Source: Zygaena filipendulae
Taxonomy: Eukaryota; Arthropoda; Insecta; Lepidoptera; Zygaenidae
Assembly (NCBI GenBank): GCA_907165275.2
Contig: OU015655.1
Location: 2,430,501-2,494,500 of the forward strand
Length of the DNA: 64,000 nt
Reading direction: 5' to 3'
This document shows positions 12,278 through 24,151 of the stretch, in pieces. How positions within the stretch are numbered: position 1 is the stretch's first letter; each line of letters opens with the position of its first letter. The translations under genes were made by a program, and so were the position numbers. The notes under the pieces are model-generated. The model did no database searches and was not told where the DNA came from. It saw nothing but the letters and a program-made list of their open reading frames with translations.

Positions 12278-12330
12278 ATGTACTTTATAACACTGCTGTT
12301 ACTGTTCGTTGGTATTATTGGAATTAGTAG
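12278..12330 (+). other. Possible signal-peptide first exon
   Basis: ATG followed by MYFITLLLLFVGIIGIS and then AG|GTAAAT would encode a short secretory leader with a splice donor (phase 2). It lies upstream of perlecan, but the phase does not fit exon A directly, so an extra exon would be needed. It may well be chance. Confidence 0.15.
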
Positions 12331-12586
12331 GTAAATTTAATAAATATGTAATAATAATTTATTATGTTTTAGTTCTTTTTGTTGTGATACAAATTACATT
12401 GAGACATAGGAGTCACCACTCGAATAGCAACGCAACGACTTGGTTTATTTAATGCAACTAAATATCAAGTTTCTCTGAATTTTATTTATTCAGATGTACA
12501 GAAGTAACCACAGACATGTTATGAAGAAATAGATTACGCACGTATTCACTACTAGCGCAGAGAATTAAGATGTAATCATTATCTAC

Positions 12587-12861
12587 GTATTATAAAACTT
12601 ATAAAAGTGTTCCGCCGCGTCTGTCTGTCTATCTGTTCATTTAAAAACTACAGAATAGATTTTCATCCAGTTTTCACCAACAGAGTTCATGGGGAAGGTG
12701 AAATTGATTGAAATATAGGTAACGATAATTATTGGAAGGGTCGGAAAAAGTCAAGCCGCTTACGTTATCAGATGTACAGAAAAAGACATGGGGTACTTTC
12801 ATCCCGGAATTTCCGCGGGAACTCCGGTATTAACGCAGATAAAACTGCCGAGAATAGCTAG
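12587..12861 (+). mobile_element. Helitron copy, 5' end uncertain
   Basis: CGTCTGTCTGTCTATCTG leads through TTTCACCAACAGAGTT and TTTCCGCGGGAACTCCGG to CTAG. Confidence 0.5.
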
Positions 12862-12915
12862 TTGTCGTATAATGTAACAAATCAAGAAATAATCATACGG
12901 GAATTATTCAGAACT

Positions 12916-13146
12916 GGGCCCTTAGTCACTATCACCAATAACATTCCTTGCCCATAACACGCGTCCCAAAAACACAATCCCAAACGCTCCAGATGCAAAA
13001 AAATAAGAAATTTATATTATTTATGACAAAAGAAACGTTGTAAATGTAATTTTTTAAAGTGAAACTTCTTTAATTACGAGGGAAAAGCAATTTAAGTGGC
13101 GCCTTATCTGGACGCGACGCGTTATGGTCATAGTGAATAAGGGCCC
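12916..13146. mobile_element. GGGCCCTTA-terminated MITE, copy 1
   Basis: GGGCCCTTAGTCACTATCAC and its inverse GTCATAGTGAATAAGGGCCC are about 17-bp TIRs around ACACGCGTCCCAAAAACACA. Confidence 0.65.
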
Positions 13147-13275
13147 TGTGCACCTAACCAGCGGATTCCAAAACCTTTATTAGGAGTGAAGCTTCGAACT
13201 ATTGGTTAGAAGATATTGTCTTTAAAGACTTTAGATAGGCTAATCTCGTGTTGTATGTTATTCTTACGCTTTCAA

Positions 13276-13587
13276 TCTATACTAATGTTATACTGAAGAG
13301 TTTGTTTTTTGCTTGAACACCCTAATCTCAGGAACTAGGTACTGGTCCGATTTGTAAAATTCTTTCAGTGTTAGATAGCCCATTTATCGAGGAAGGCTAT
13401 AGGCTATATATCATCACACTAAGAGTAATAGGAGCGGAGCAGCAATAAAAAATGTTGCTAAAACGGTAAAAAAATATTCCTTTTGAGTGCTCCCATTGCG
13501 TACCCCGCGTTAACGGTTAGCTGTGGAAAATATTTCAATTAGTTTTTTTCTTAAGTTAACATGGGTGAAACCGCGGGGCACAGCTAG
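13276..13587 (+). mobile_element. Helitron copy, complete ends
   Basis: It starts TCTATACTAATGTTATACTG and ends ACCGCGGGGCACAGCTAG before T. The interior diverges from other copies, including TAGGAGCGGAGCAGC. Confidence 0.62.
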
Positions 13588-13599
13588 TAGCTAATAAAG

Positions 13600-16500
13600 G
13601 TTTCGATAGAGTCTAGAAGCAAAAGATAGAGATTCCATAAGTGGCCAAGTGGGTCGAATTTGATAGCTGATTTTACCTACATAATTACATTCACCATATT
13701 TTTTTTTAAAGACAAATTTTCAACAGTATTCGGAATTAATACTGTTAAGTAACAAAGAACGTAACGAAGTAACGTAACAAGGAAAATAATGCGATGCGAT
13801 GCATCTATTTTTTAAAATCTGTTTGAAACTGTAAATATTGTTAAAAATAAATTGGAAAACACGATCAAAGTAGTTCCTCTGAACCCTAAACCAGTCGAAA
13901 ACACAATGCCGATTATGGTTCTTAGAAGCGTTGCCAATCCAGACACAGGCGTGCGGCGGATGACATCATTTATAAATTATTCTTACCACCACAATAAATA
14001 CTGAATTTATCAGCTCTCTGATGACTTCAGTAACCTTTGTTTTTATTTTTTTTTATCGCGTTATTTTTAGCGCGACTAAAAAAACAAATTTGACTTTGAT
14101 TTTTGGCTGTCGGGATAGATTAGGAACATTGAGTCGTTTCTATGTTCAAGTTATCATGGAGACAACTCTTACCTAACTGTCGGATAGGAATACGTTTTTT
14201 TAAAAGGAATATAAGTTCAGTTATTGTCGAACAAACGTATTATTACGAGATACGACAGGCAAGCGAACGTATACAAGCTGTCCCATAAGTAGTACAACAA
14301 ACATATGGAAAAGGTATAGATGGGAATGTGAACTATTATATGACAAAAAAAAACTTTCATAAAAGTGTTGCAATTTTCGAGAATTGTTTTTATTTTTTAT
14401 ATTTCCGAAAATTTGCTCTTGTAGTATGTATCCTTTTACTGTGTGTTCTCCTTAAGTTTGTCGAATTATTTACGGGACAACCTGTATATAGGCTATTTGA
14501 AATCTTGGCCGTGATTTTCGTTTGACCAGGTACTTACTGTCAGGGGCCGAAACACCTCGGAATACCTATAACTTTAATTCTTTTCAAATTTTTGTTTTCT
14601 CGTACAGTCTCGTAAAGATTTCTAAAATATATCGTTTAATGAAAAAAATAATACAAAGCATGTCGAATATTTACGATATTACCTACTAATAGGTACTATA
14701 GTACTACTACTACAGCTACAGTATTTGTGATGTCGCCAGAGAATACCCAATAAAGGGGTATCATGTCATATAGTAGCAGTACGTGACCTGATACAGAATC
14801 CCAGTTATGTCCCACATTTTGCATGCGGAATGCATGAAATAGGAGCTAGATAAATTCAATAATAGTATTGGGCGTCAGATTGTAAATAATTCTACATACC
14901 ATTGTCACATTATTATACCCGTAGTAGGATCAAATGTTGCATTTTATGAAGTCGTCAGTGATGCTGGCGTATGTGATCATATGAATGGAATCGGATTGGA
15001 AGTGACGCCCACAATATACAGGCATGGAAAATCTCACCCTAAATACAGCGGCTGCCCTGCGGTAAATTAATAGTACATTGTTATCCTAGGGGTGAAAGTA
15101 AGTCTTTCTCCCGAGGATAACACTGTGCTTTTCATTACGAATGCAAGGAAAGTCAAAATAAAAATAGGAATTAGCTAAAGAAAAAAATGAGTGAATTTTA
15201 TTTTACATAAATCAACCATTAGGTGTGCTACTGGCCAGTAAGTATGCCCCCTATGACATAAAAAAAAAAACTTGAGTCTGCAGTATCCAGCTGTCAGTTG
15301 AAAGCGATTCTCCCTAGGGCTGAAAAGTGTTACTTTCAACCCGCTTCTCAGGCAACTTCAGACCTACTTTCCGAGTATGAGTAATGAAAAAGTAATTACA
15401 GCTGGATAAAGTTTACAGGAGCTAAAAACCGGAAATTGCTTTATTTAAAACAAATCTTCCGTAGTTTAACGATTTTCTTTTCTGATCGTTGTATGTAGCA
15501 ACGTCCGTTATCCGTTATCCATATATTATGAAGTGGCAAAAATTAAAAAAAAACTCATTTCGAAAAAAATTACAGTTGCGCTGTTTTTCCGTGAAACTGC
15601 CGAAAAGTGATCGGTTTGCATATTTCTGTCTTTCAAGGTCGTACGCCCAAATTGAATGTAGGCGTACTGCTTTACAGGCACTGCATGGCTGTGTCTTGCT
15701 AAATTTAAACTAGGTATTTCCACCTTGGACCCATCCATTCACGCAAGAATAGTATGGGGATGGGTTTACTGTGCAACATGGGAATAAGCTGCTTTACAGT
15801 ACAAATACGCTTGGAATACACCAGCTGATTGAAAACTTAGCACAGTTTGCACGAAGGATGGTGTATTAGATAACTGATTGCACTACTGTTTTTGATGCTG
15901 TTGTAGGAATGTACCTACGTCCTACACCTTAAACAATGTTCATCGCACAAAATGTGTTTACCTCGACGTTATAGAAAGGTCGTATCCGCGACATCTGACA
16001 TAGCAGTCCAGTTCAGTGTAACCCCCTAGTTCAACTGCCAATATAGGAGAAAGTTAGTCAGTCAAGAAATTGCTACTTAAAGGTTCTTTTTGATTCAAGA
16101 ACATAAAAATTAAAGATTAAAATTAAAATACACCATAAGAAGTCTACTTTTATCCGAAAAATCTGAAAGCTTTTAACAGTTTTCGATTGAATACACACGT
16201 TTATGATCTTAAGTTCATTACCCTACCTTGAACGCTTCTTCCTTGCTATTCCGTAGCGTAGAAACACTGTATAAATGCGACGGAAGCGGTTCAAGGGGGA
16301 ATTTTTTTTCATAAAACTCTTGCACGTGCCAGTAAATACTTATCCACGAGTACGCATAAAGTTTAGCTCCTTACGTTTTAAAAAAGAAGTACGATTTTGA
16401 AACTGTCAATTACAAGAGGCAACAAACCTACATTACGTCATGCTGAATTCACAAAGTGATGAGCCGTGTTAACACGCCGTCTAATCTGTTTGCTAAACAA

Positions 16501-16640
16501 ACATTACAGTTAAACCGTGGGCCGTACCATTTGCGAGCATCGTATTTTTTTTTTCTTTTTTTTTACTGTCCTATGACCCAATGTCTAGAAATAAAGTCAA
16601 CTGTCATTTGTTTCGGATTTGTTGGCGCATGAAACTCGCA
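13600..16640. other. Mostly unassigned stretch around the 15070 repeat
   Basis: Apart from the composite repeat at 15070-15391, nothing recognisable was seen. Scattered frames of 65-75 codons have no domain and lack splice sites of quality. Confidence 0.45.
15070..15391 (-). repeat. Composite dispersed repeat, short copy, reverse
   Basis: AGTACATTGTTATCCTAGGG to CCGAGTATGAGTAATGAAAA. It lacks the 69-bp palindrome found in the 24152 copy and so preserves that insert's empty site. Confidence 0.68.
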
Positions 16641-16644
16641 CTTA

Positions 16645-16882
16645 CCGCCGCACTCAGAGTCGACTTTAATGATTACTTTGTTAAGTATAGATTTTTAAAG
16701 CAAAACTGCCGCAATTAGACAATTTTAATAAATTAATGTTAATTGGCATTTAACTAATTAAGTTACATCTCATCAAATGTCAATTAACATTAATTTACTG
16801 AACGTCTCTGATGGCGGCAGTTTTGTTTTAAAAATCTATACTTAACTAAGTAATCATTAAAGTCGACTCTGAGTTGCGGCCG
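16645..16882. mobile_element. Foldback MITE, GCCGCACTCAG termini, copy 3, TTA duplication
   Basis: CCGCCGCACTCAGAGTCGAC to TCTGAGTTGCGGCCG, flanked by TTA (16642-16644, 16883-16885). A 3-bp TTA duplication would fit PIF/Harbinger; arms are about 75 bp. Confidence 0.75.
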
Positions 16883-17565
16883 TTAGATAATGACCCGATG
16901 TAAATCGTACTCAGACATACTCGAACGGGTTAGGTAAGTTAAGGCTACAAAAACATGGCCAATACCGCCAGACTACACGCTTTACGCATAATTTCTCCTA
17001 TAGTGTTGGGAATGCTTAGTACCTATCATTTAATCTAATAAATATAAAAGCCAGTGCAGTGGTTTGTTAGTAACGTAACATTACGTTTCTGGCCCCTGCA
17101 GTAGCACGTTTTTCGAACATCTTGACATTACGGGGATGGTGGTAAAAGGCTTAATGTCGAGCTTTAATTAATATTTCGTACGAATACGTAAATTCTGTGG
17201 TTTTGGTTTTGTCTTATAAGCTTATGGGTCAAAATGGCGCGGGTAGTTTGTATCAAGACCGGTTCCCAAGGTTCTTTTGATTAACAGATAAAAATTTAAG
17301 AGAAGTTCCATGATTTATCACCATCATTTGGTCTTGGTCCAAAACTAACTTATACTATATTATATTATACTTACAAACTTATATTATACTTCGATTGGCG
17401 TTCCACGACCAAACCCAATCCCATGTCTACTGGCTCAATGAGTTGAATAAAGAAGAGAGGTTGATCAATTAATAGGTAAATGTTACTTGGCTTAAGTGAG
17501 GGGTTTAAACCTCAGCCTGATATTAAACGTTTCACAAATCTTGTTCTATCGAATACGACATTAGA

Positions 17566-17892
17566 AATGTTGGCTAATTTTTTTTTCAGTCCGTCTTGTA
17601 GATTAATAAAAAATATTGGACACGTATTTTTTCTTGTTTTACGTAATCAAAAAATAGCGGAGCTACGTTGAGTCGAAATTTCGTGTGACGTCACTAATCG
17701 GACAGTTTGTATGGCGGCTTATAGCAGTTAGTGACGTCAGTCGTCAGCAGCCCCCACCCGAAACTTTAATCACTTTATCTCTGTATATTTTCATTTATTT
17801 GAGAAAGCAAAAAATACGTGTGTATTGTTTTTTTTATTTTCTAACTGACGGACTAATCAGAATATTGATTTTCAAAAGTCGTCAACATCCCT
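17566..17892. mobile_element. 'AGTCCGTC' foldback MITE
   Basis: It opens with ATGTTGGCTAATTT and CAGTCCGTCTTGTAGATTAA and closes with TTCAAAAGTCGTCAACATCC; the outer parts are inverted copies. The centre holds TGTGACGTCACTAATCGGAC and a second GTGACGTCAG. The family has about a dozen members here. Confidence 0.72.
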
Positions 17893-18358
17893 TTTCACAG
17901 AAAGTACCTATTCGAAACCAGTACGAAAATGATAAAAATATTACTAATTTCCTATTGATCAATTCTTGATTGTTTCTGTAATTTTCAGTGGGATTCATGT
18001 AAAAATCATAGCACACCTGGATTCTATTAAGCTAAGCGAACAATTAGTAAGGTCTCTGATTTCATTGCACCCACCTACAAGGTATGAGCACTAAGTTATT
18101 CATAACTAAATTGTTACCGAATATAATATTACGTTATTAGCGTATACCTATTTGTATATTGCTGATAGCTTTGAAACGGAGTATTTGTAGCTTGACAATT
18201 TCAAAAAGCATAGGTATATAGTTTAAAAAATCCAAGGTACACGTGATAGAAGTACCTAAAACAGAAAAAGTTATCTTCCTCGAAAGTAAAAATCAAACTA
18301 TTTGACAGAATCAAAGAATAGAGATAATATAAAGAAGCGATACTCTGCGCCTCGCACC

Positions 18359-19117
18359 CTCTACCCCGCAAATGCTACCAAGGTTACGACTGAAGAAAGT
18401 TTGACACATGTAGAATCTATCTGTGACAATTGTCATTAGTGATTACCTTATCTCTGCTCTACCCCGCAAATGCTACCAAGGTTACGACTGAAGAAAGTTT
18501 GACACATGTAGAATCTATATGTGACAATTGTCATTAGAGATTACCTTATCTCTGCTCTACCCCGCAAATGCTACCAAGGTTACGACTGAAGAAAGTTTGA
18601 CATATGTAGAATCTATATGTGACAATTGTCATTAGTGATTACCTTATCTCTGCTCTACCCCGCAAATGCTACCAAGGTTACGACTGAAGAAAGTTTGACA
18701 CATGTAGAATCTATATGTGACAATTGTCATTAGAGATTACCTTATCTCTGCTCTACCCCGCAAATGCTACCAAGGTTACGACTGAAGAAAGTTTGACATA
18801 TGTAGAATCTATATGTGACAATTGTCATTAGTGATTACCTTATCTCTGCTCTACCCCGCAAATGCTACCAAGGTTACGACTGAAGAAAGTTTGACATATG
18901 TAGAATCTATATGTGACAATTGTCATTAGTGATTACCTTATCTCTGCTCTACCCCGCAAATGCTACCAAGGTTACGACTGAAGAAAGTTTGACACATGTA
19001 GAATCTATATGTGACAATTGTCATTAGAGATTACCTTATCTCTGCTCTACCCCGCAAATGCTACCAAGGTTACGACTGAAGAAAGTTTGACACATGTAGA
19101 ATCTATATGTGATAATT
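18359..19117. repeat. 98-bp tandem repeat array, about 7.7 copies
   Basis: ACCCCGCAAATGCTACCAAG recurs at 18363, 18461, 18559, 18657, 18755, 18853, 18951 and 19049, exactly 98 bp apart. Each unit carries the palindrome GACAATTGTC. The last copy diverges after ATGTGATAATTGTCAC. Since 98 is not a multiple of three and stops occur in every frame, it is not coding; open frames here are chance. Confidence 0.95.
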
Positions 19118-19119
19118 GT

Positions 19120-19250
19120 CACCTGTCTGTCAACTGTAAGCTCGCTGTCAACCCTACGATACGCACACACGCACAACACGTGTACGTACAAGCCGGCCGG
19201 CTTTACTTGTGGGAAAGTACATGAAACAATGCATTTGTATGGAGTGTCAC
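19120..19250. repeat. Dispersed repeat downstream of the 98-bp array, also at 7700-7828
   Basis: GTGTACGTACAAGCCGGCCG and TTGTATGGAGTGTCACCGG resemble GTGTGCACACAAGCCGGCCG and TTGTATGGAGTGTCACTAG at 7750-7829. The array may have expanded inside a copy of this unnamed repeat. Confidence 0.5.
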
Positions 19251-19259
19251 CGGACTGAT

Positions 19260-19870
19260 AGAATACTGAATTGGTTACAACACCGGCTAGCGGCGAATAG
19301 CAAAACGAAGCATAGCACTAGGTAATTCTAACTATTACTAATAAACTTGCGTTTAAAGTCATTATAATTTATACCTACTTAAAAATATAAACTAAATTGT
19401 TTAATTTGTATTTCATTTCATGTCATGCGCACTCTGTCTATTTAAAATATGACTATACTAATCTATGATAATATTATAAAGAGGTAATGTACATTGTACA
19501 ATAAATAGATGACAGGTCTGATATGATAATAATCGATGGGACATATCATGTAGATACCGTGTTTCGACTTGCTGTGTTAATATTTAACGCGATCACCAAA
19601 TTGCTTTGATTAGGATTGTTACATTTCGATATTAGTGTGTATTATAATATAATTATGCATAAAATGTAATCAAGAAATGCATGACATACCTATTATACAA
19701 TATTTTACCTAATTTTAGTTATTATGATAGTTAGTTTTTAAGTAACGAAATCATCAATAAAGGGAGCTAAATACGTATTTGTAATAACAAGACACCACGC
19801 CACCGGGTCTTAAACTAAGCAGAGCTCTTAATGGGTACCAGATTACTGCTAACATCATAATATTATATTA
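19260..19870. other. Gene-free AT-rich stretch
   Basis: No coding signal and no repeat shared with other parts of the window was found. Confidence 0.45.
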
Positions 19871-19874
19871 TCTA

Positions 19875-20040
19875 CTAGCTGTGCCCCGCGGTTTCACCCG
19901 CGTGAAAAGTTTTTATGTATAACAACTTTTTTTCCCGACATCCGATTTCAATGAAACAAAGCCTATATGTAGCTCCAGGCTAAGCTTAATCTACCTGTGA
20001 AAACCGCACGACAAATGGAAGCTGGGCAAGCTGAAGCTGA
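19875..20040 (-). mobile_element. Helitron 3' part, reverse, second subfamily
   Basis: CTAGCTGTGCCCCGCGGTTT is followed by CCGACATCCGATTTCAATGA and AAGCCTATATGTAGCTCCAG, the interior also seen in the forward copy at 49985-50300. Confidence 0.6.
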
Positions 20041-20430
20041 AGTGTCGCTTCTCTACGTAGTAATATTATGTATTCTTTGGTTATAATTATTATTAAACTA
20101 CCATAGCTATGTTTAAAAATGAAACTGACCTTGGTCATTCACCAGTGTTTATTTCTCAGGCTATTTGTGTAATACGTGTATTACGAATGGCGTCGTCTAT
20201 CAGGTTGAATGCATTATTCGTTAGTTTATAAACTCTAGATTAAGTTAGGGTTGAACAGAGTCCACAGTAGAGCTAAATTGCACCGAATCTTGATTTAGGA
20301 GTAGTGTATAAAAACACATTTTCTTTCCTCGGCGTTATGCGAAATGCCGACTGTTTGTAAACTGACGCATTCAACGAATCGCTTGCTACATAATATGCAA
20401 CATTCCTATTTCTGTATGATTTATTACCAA

Positions 20431-20965
20431 CTAGCTGATCGCCGTGGTTTCACCCGCGTTAATTTCGGAGAGTACCCTATCGTCGCTGCGCGTGCGAATC
20501 CGCGTAAGAGCAACTTGTAAAGACCGCGTATGTGATTTTTGGCTGGAGGAAGAAAAAACTTAATATCTCAGCGATTTCGATTTTTATTACCGACTGAACT
20601 TAACGAAAAGCTTGTTCTTAACAACTTTATTTATTGGAAAATAACGTAATTTACTCGTAGTTGGCTTAGATTTAGTGCAAACTCACTTATTTGAATTTTG
20701 CATGTTTTGTTACGCGGTACTTATTTACAAACTGCTCGATTTGCACGCGCAGCGACGCTATGTCTTTCTTTGACCTCCTGACAACGTGCAGTAAGCAAAA
20801 TTTAATGCACTTTCTACCAGTTCACACAAAACCTTGACAAATTATATACCTATACCTTCCTCAAAAATTAGTCTAACTATTGGTGAAAATCGTATGAAAA
20901 TCCGTTCAGTGACTTTTGAGTTTATCGCGAACAGACAGACAGACGCGGTGGAGGACTTTGTTTAC
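20431..20965 (-). mobile_element. Helitron copy split by a nested MITE
   Basis: The 3' end CTAGCTGATCGCCGTGGTTT runs to TACCCTAT (20480). The body resumes at CTATGTCTTTCTTTGACC (20758) and ends near GAACAGACAGACAGACGCGG. The break is a foldback insertion at 20481-20757. Confidence 0.6.
20481..20757. mobile_element. Foldback MITE nested in a Helitron, CTAT target duplication
   Basis: The termini CGTCGCTGCGCGTGCGAATC and GATTTGCACGCGCAGCGACG are inverted copies. CTAT flanks both sides (20477-20480 and 20758-20761); removing the insert and one CTAT restores the ACCCTATGTC found in other Helitrons. Confidence 0.75.
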
Positions 20966-21538
20966 AATACCTACTCGTGTAGGTAGTGTATACAGTACAA
21001 TGTTGAATATTATGCTGTGTTATTGTGAACCAGTTGATTTATGACTGGGGCTATGTGACATTGAATGCACTGCCAATATTGGCACGGATATTTTGTAAAC
21101 CACGCTGCATTCTACCTCTGAGGTGTTACTATGTTGAATTCCCGCCACGAAAGTCCCTCTGAGAAATTATGTTATCAGAACAGCAGGTAGGTAGGTATAA
21201 CGTATTATTTACACGAGTTCTATGGACCAACGCCTATCTCTTATTTATTTATTTTATTTACCTTATTATATACCACTTATTGCACCTTTTGGTATCGGAT
21301 ACGTTCGGATACTAAATTATCAGGAATTTCCGGGTTCATTGTTCCGTAATTCTAATTTAGGGTCGTATTCATTAGGACTGACTAGAATATTTATTTCAAA
21401 TATTCAATAAAATATGTCAAGTCTGAAATAATTTTCAAAAACCCGTGAAACACTTCTATTTGGCACCAAGAAATTTTTTTTTTTTATTTTTTTTATTTTT
21501 TTGTTTCTGGTTACAATAAAGATGATGATGATGATGAT

Positions 21539-21639
21539 GATTTGGATGAAATTCGGCATGCACGTTGTCAGGGGTACAGAGAAGGATATAGAGTACTTTT
21601 TATCTCGGAATTCCCGCGGGAACTCCGAAATTACCGCGT
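21539..21639 (+). mobile_element. Helitron 3' fragment next to (GAT)n
   Basis: GGCATGCACGTTGTCAGGGG to TTCCCGCGGGAACTCCGAAA, without the terminal CTAG. It directly follows a T-rich tract and (GAT)n microsatellite at 21475-21541. Confidence 0.5.
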
Positions 21640-21724
21640 ACCAGTATATAAAGTAGATTATCTTTTTAAAATAATCATAAAAAAATTATTATTGTAGATT
21701 TTGGGAAAAAAAAATTGGTAGGTA

Positions 21725-21944
21725 CCTTATCAGAGCCTGTGGTTCAAAGCCGGTTGAAGGGTAACAATGTTACAGACTTACACTCCGAGCCCAGCGGCCC
21801 ACGTGAGTGTTTATGGGGTTAAGCTCAGCGCTCACTAATTGAGAACACAATTAGTCAGTTCTCCGCCTTCATTATGTTGCTTTCAATAATGAGGTAACGT
21901 GGCCCGGCGCCCGGCGTCAGCCCCCCCGCGTACTCGACGGTTAC
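21725..21944. other. Unassigned GC-rich segment between repeats
   Basis: CCGAGCCCAGCGGCCCACGT and GTGGCCCGGCGCCCGGCGTC stand out from the AT-rich context. All six frames have early stops, so it is not a coding exon by eye. It ends exactly where the foldback MITE at 21945 begins. Confidence 0.3.
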
Positions 21945-22273
21945 CAATAGGGATGTTGACTACTATTGAAAATCAAAATTCTAATTAGTCCGTCAGTTAG
22001 AAAATAAAAAAAACAATAGACACTATTTTTTGTTTATTTAAATAAATTAAAATATACAGAGATAAAGCGCTTTAAAGTTTAGGATGAGGAGGTCGTGACG
22101 TTACTAACCGCATAACCGCCATACAAACTGTCAGAATAGTGACGTCACGCGAAATTTCAACTCAATATATCGCCGTTATTTTTTGATTACGTAAAAAAAG
22201 AAAAAATACGTGTCCAATATTTTTTAATAATCTACAAGATGGACTAAAAAATAAAAATTAGTCAACATGCCCT
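21945..22273. mobile_element. 'AGTCCGTC' foldback MITE, well preserved
   Basis: AGGGATGTTGACTACTATTG on the left, TTAGTCAACATGCCCT on the right. Inner arms are AATTAGTCCGTCAGTTAG and ACAAGATGGACTAAAAAATA; the core is GTGACGTCACGCG. Confidence 0.78.
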
Positions 22274-22279
22274 AGCATG

Positions 22280-23920
22280 AGCGTAGGTACAGGATGAAAT
22301 TTCGAGTGGACGACCGAAAGTGCGAAGTAGATAATTTAAGTAGGTACCTAACAAAATCGATTCCCAGTCTTCTATTGGCATTTTTAATACCTAAGTATTC
22401 CTCAGTTTTGAATCACATTTTTTCTTTATTTGTTTTTTCAAAATTGAATGTGTCGATTCTTGGCTAAGAAAAATGTTTTTATGTTTTTTTGTTTTTATAT
22501 TGTATTAAATTTGGGTACCTATACAGTTTTAGTTTTTATCAAAATCGCCCCATTTTTCATTATTCTTTCCATTCCTCGTAGTTTTAGACTGACAATCCAC
22601 GCCTTTTTGAACAATTCAACCTGTCTATTGTAGATATTATTTCGTGCGTAGTTAAAATATACAGATATTATCTACAATTTTATTATTAATGAGGGACGGA
22701 CGGAAGGAAGACTTCAATGAAATAATGTGTCTAAAAAGTATTTTGAGATCATCAAGTTGACGTCTAAAGGGAGCAATCATCTAAAGTCTAAAGCATATAA
22801 AATAATGTATACTAATATTATAGAATAGAATAGAATAGAATAGAATAGAATACACTTTATTATACACCAAAATAATTTTACAGTGTGTTTACAGAAACTT
22901 ATAACTAAGGGCATACAAAAGGCGGTCTTATCGCTTTACTAGCGATCTCTTCCAGACAACCTATATATAACCAAGAGGTTATATTATATTGTATACGACA
23001 AACAGACATTCTAATACTTTTATATTTCTTTTATGGTAAGGTAAACATGTGGGTAATATAGTGTGGTCATTCAAAATATTCCCAAAAAATCCATAAATCC
23101 TTATGGACCCCTATTTGCCTATATGAAATAGAATTTTAAATGTAAATGTAATGTAATGTAACCTTGAGGCTTCGCTTGCGCGAATTTTTCGGATTCTGGA
23201 TTGACTCGGGAAAAGTATCATGTGTTAGTTCAGAAAATATTTTGTTCCAAAGAGCAAAAATCGTTCAGCCGTGTATGCCATAGTTGTGGGACAAACTTCA
23301 AAACATTAAAAAGAAAACATTTTTATAACATCTGCAGGATGATTAGTATAAGTATGAGAATAATGTCCTGCCGGGCTAAGATGCGCAAGACGACAAAATT
23401 TTATCGAGCCATTTTATCGATTCTTGACGTTAGATAGGTTAGATTTCATACTGTGACCACAACAGAGTAATAATGGCACCGATTTCCAAACTATCCAAAT
23501 ATTTTGCCACTTTATTCTCCTTTTAAATAAATTACTTTCGCATTTTGTCGGGAATTTGTTTCTTTACACGTGAAAACATTAACCAACGAAATTAACAATG
23601 TTGTCGAATTAGCTTATAAATAAATGATGTTTCAAGGTTGTTATTAATAAACATTGCCTTCGGATTGTTTTTATATTATTGCCCTGATTATAATATTATC
23701 AAACAAAGCTCAATTCGTAACGTTGCTATGAAATCGGAAAATATGGTATAAGGCGTTGTCGAAGGTCTATTATGAGTTTATGAGTCAAAGTTAAAAACAT
23801 GTGCAGGCATACCAGTTGATCCAGATGTGAGTGTTTGTTTGTGTAGTTCCTTATTTTTGTTTAGTTGTACCACTTTAAGAACTACCATAGCTTAGTTTAT
23901 TTTGTTTCGTTGGTACTATT
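22280..23920. other. Mostly unassigned stretch
   Basis: It contains the LINE tail at 22818. The frame at 22448-22633 is very hydrophobic but Phe/Ile-rich and not signal-peptide-like in context. The frame at 23201-23437 shows CHSC..C-type cysteines by chance, without zinc-finger spacing. Confidence 0.4.
22818..22960 (-). mobile_element. LINE 3' tail with (AGAAT)n, minus strand
   Basis: Six AGAAT repeats followed by ACACTTTATTATACACC and GGGCATACAAAAGGCGGTCT are the reverse of a retroposon 3' end with a pentanucleotide tail. Confidence 0.5.
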
Positions 23921-23924
23921 TTTT

Positions 23925-24074
23925 ATGTTTGTTACGATTTAACTCAAAAACTTTCAAAAATTCTTTAACCATTAGAATAATACACTATCCTCGAGTAACA
24001 TAGGCTATATTGTAACCCGGAATTCCCGCGGTAACTCCGTAATTACCGCGGGTGAAACTGCCGGCAACAGCTGG
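23925..24074 (+). mobile_element. Helitron copy, 3' end CTGG
   Basis: GTTTGTTACGATTTAACTCA leads to ACCGCGGGTGAAACTGCCGG and CAGCTGG. Confidence 0.5.
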
Positions 24075-24151
24075 TGATAAATAAAATCATATCTTGTCCT
24101 TCTTTATCTAATTCCATCAACTCTGACTTTTGAAGCAAGTAAATAATATTC

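Noticed and set aside
18359..19117. CRISPR-like regular repeats
   Set aside because: Units of 98 bp are contiguous with no unique spacers; this is a eukaryotic tandem array.
19018..19224. 68-codon frame starting in the tandem array
   Set aside because: It depends on repeat sequence and has no domain; the unit length is not a multiple of three.
22448..22633. Very hydrophobic 61-codon frame as possible membrane protein or leader
   Set aside because: Phe/Ile/Leu richness follows from T-rich DNA; no donor or partner exon.
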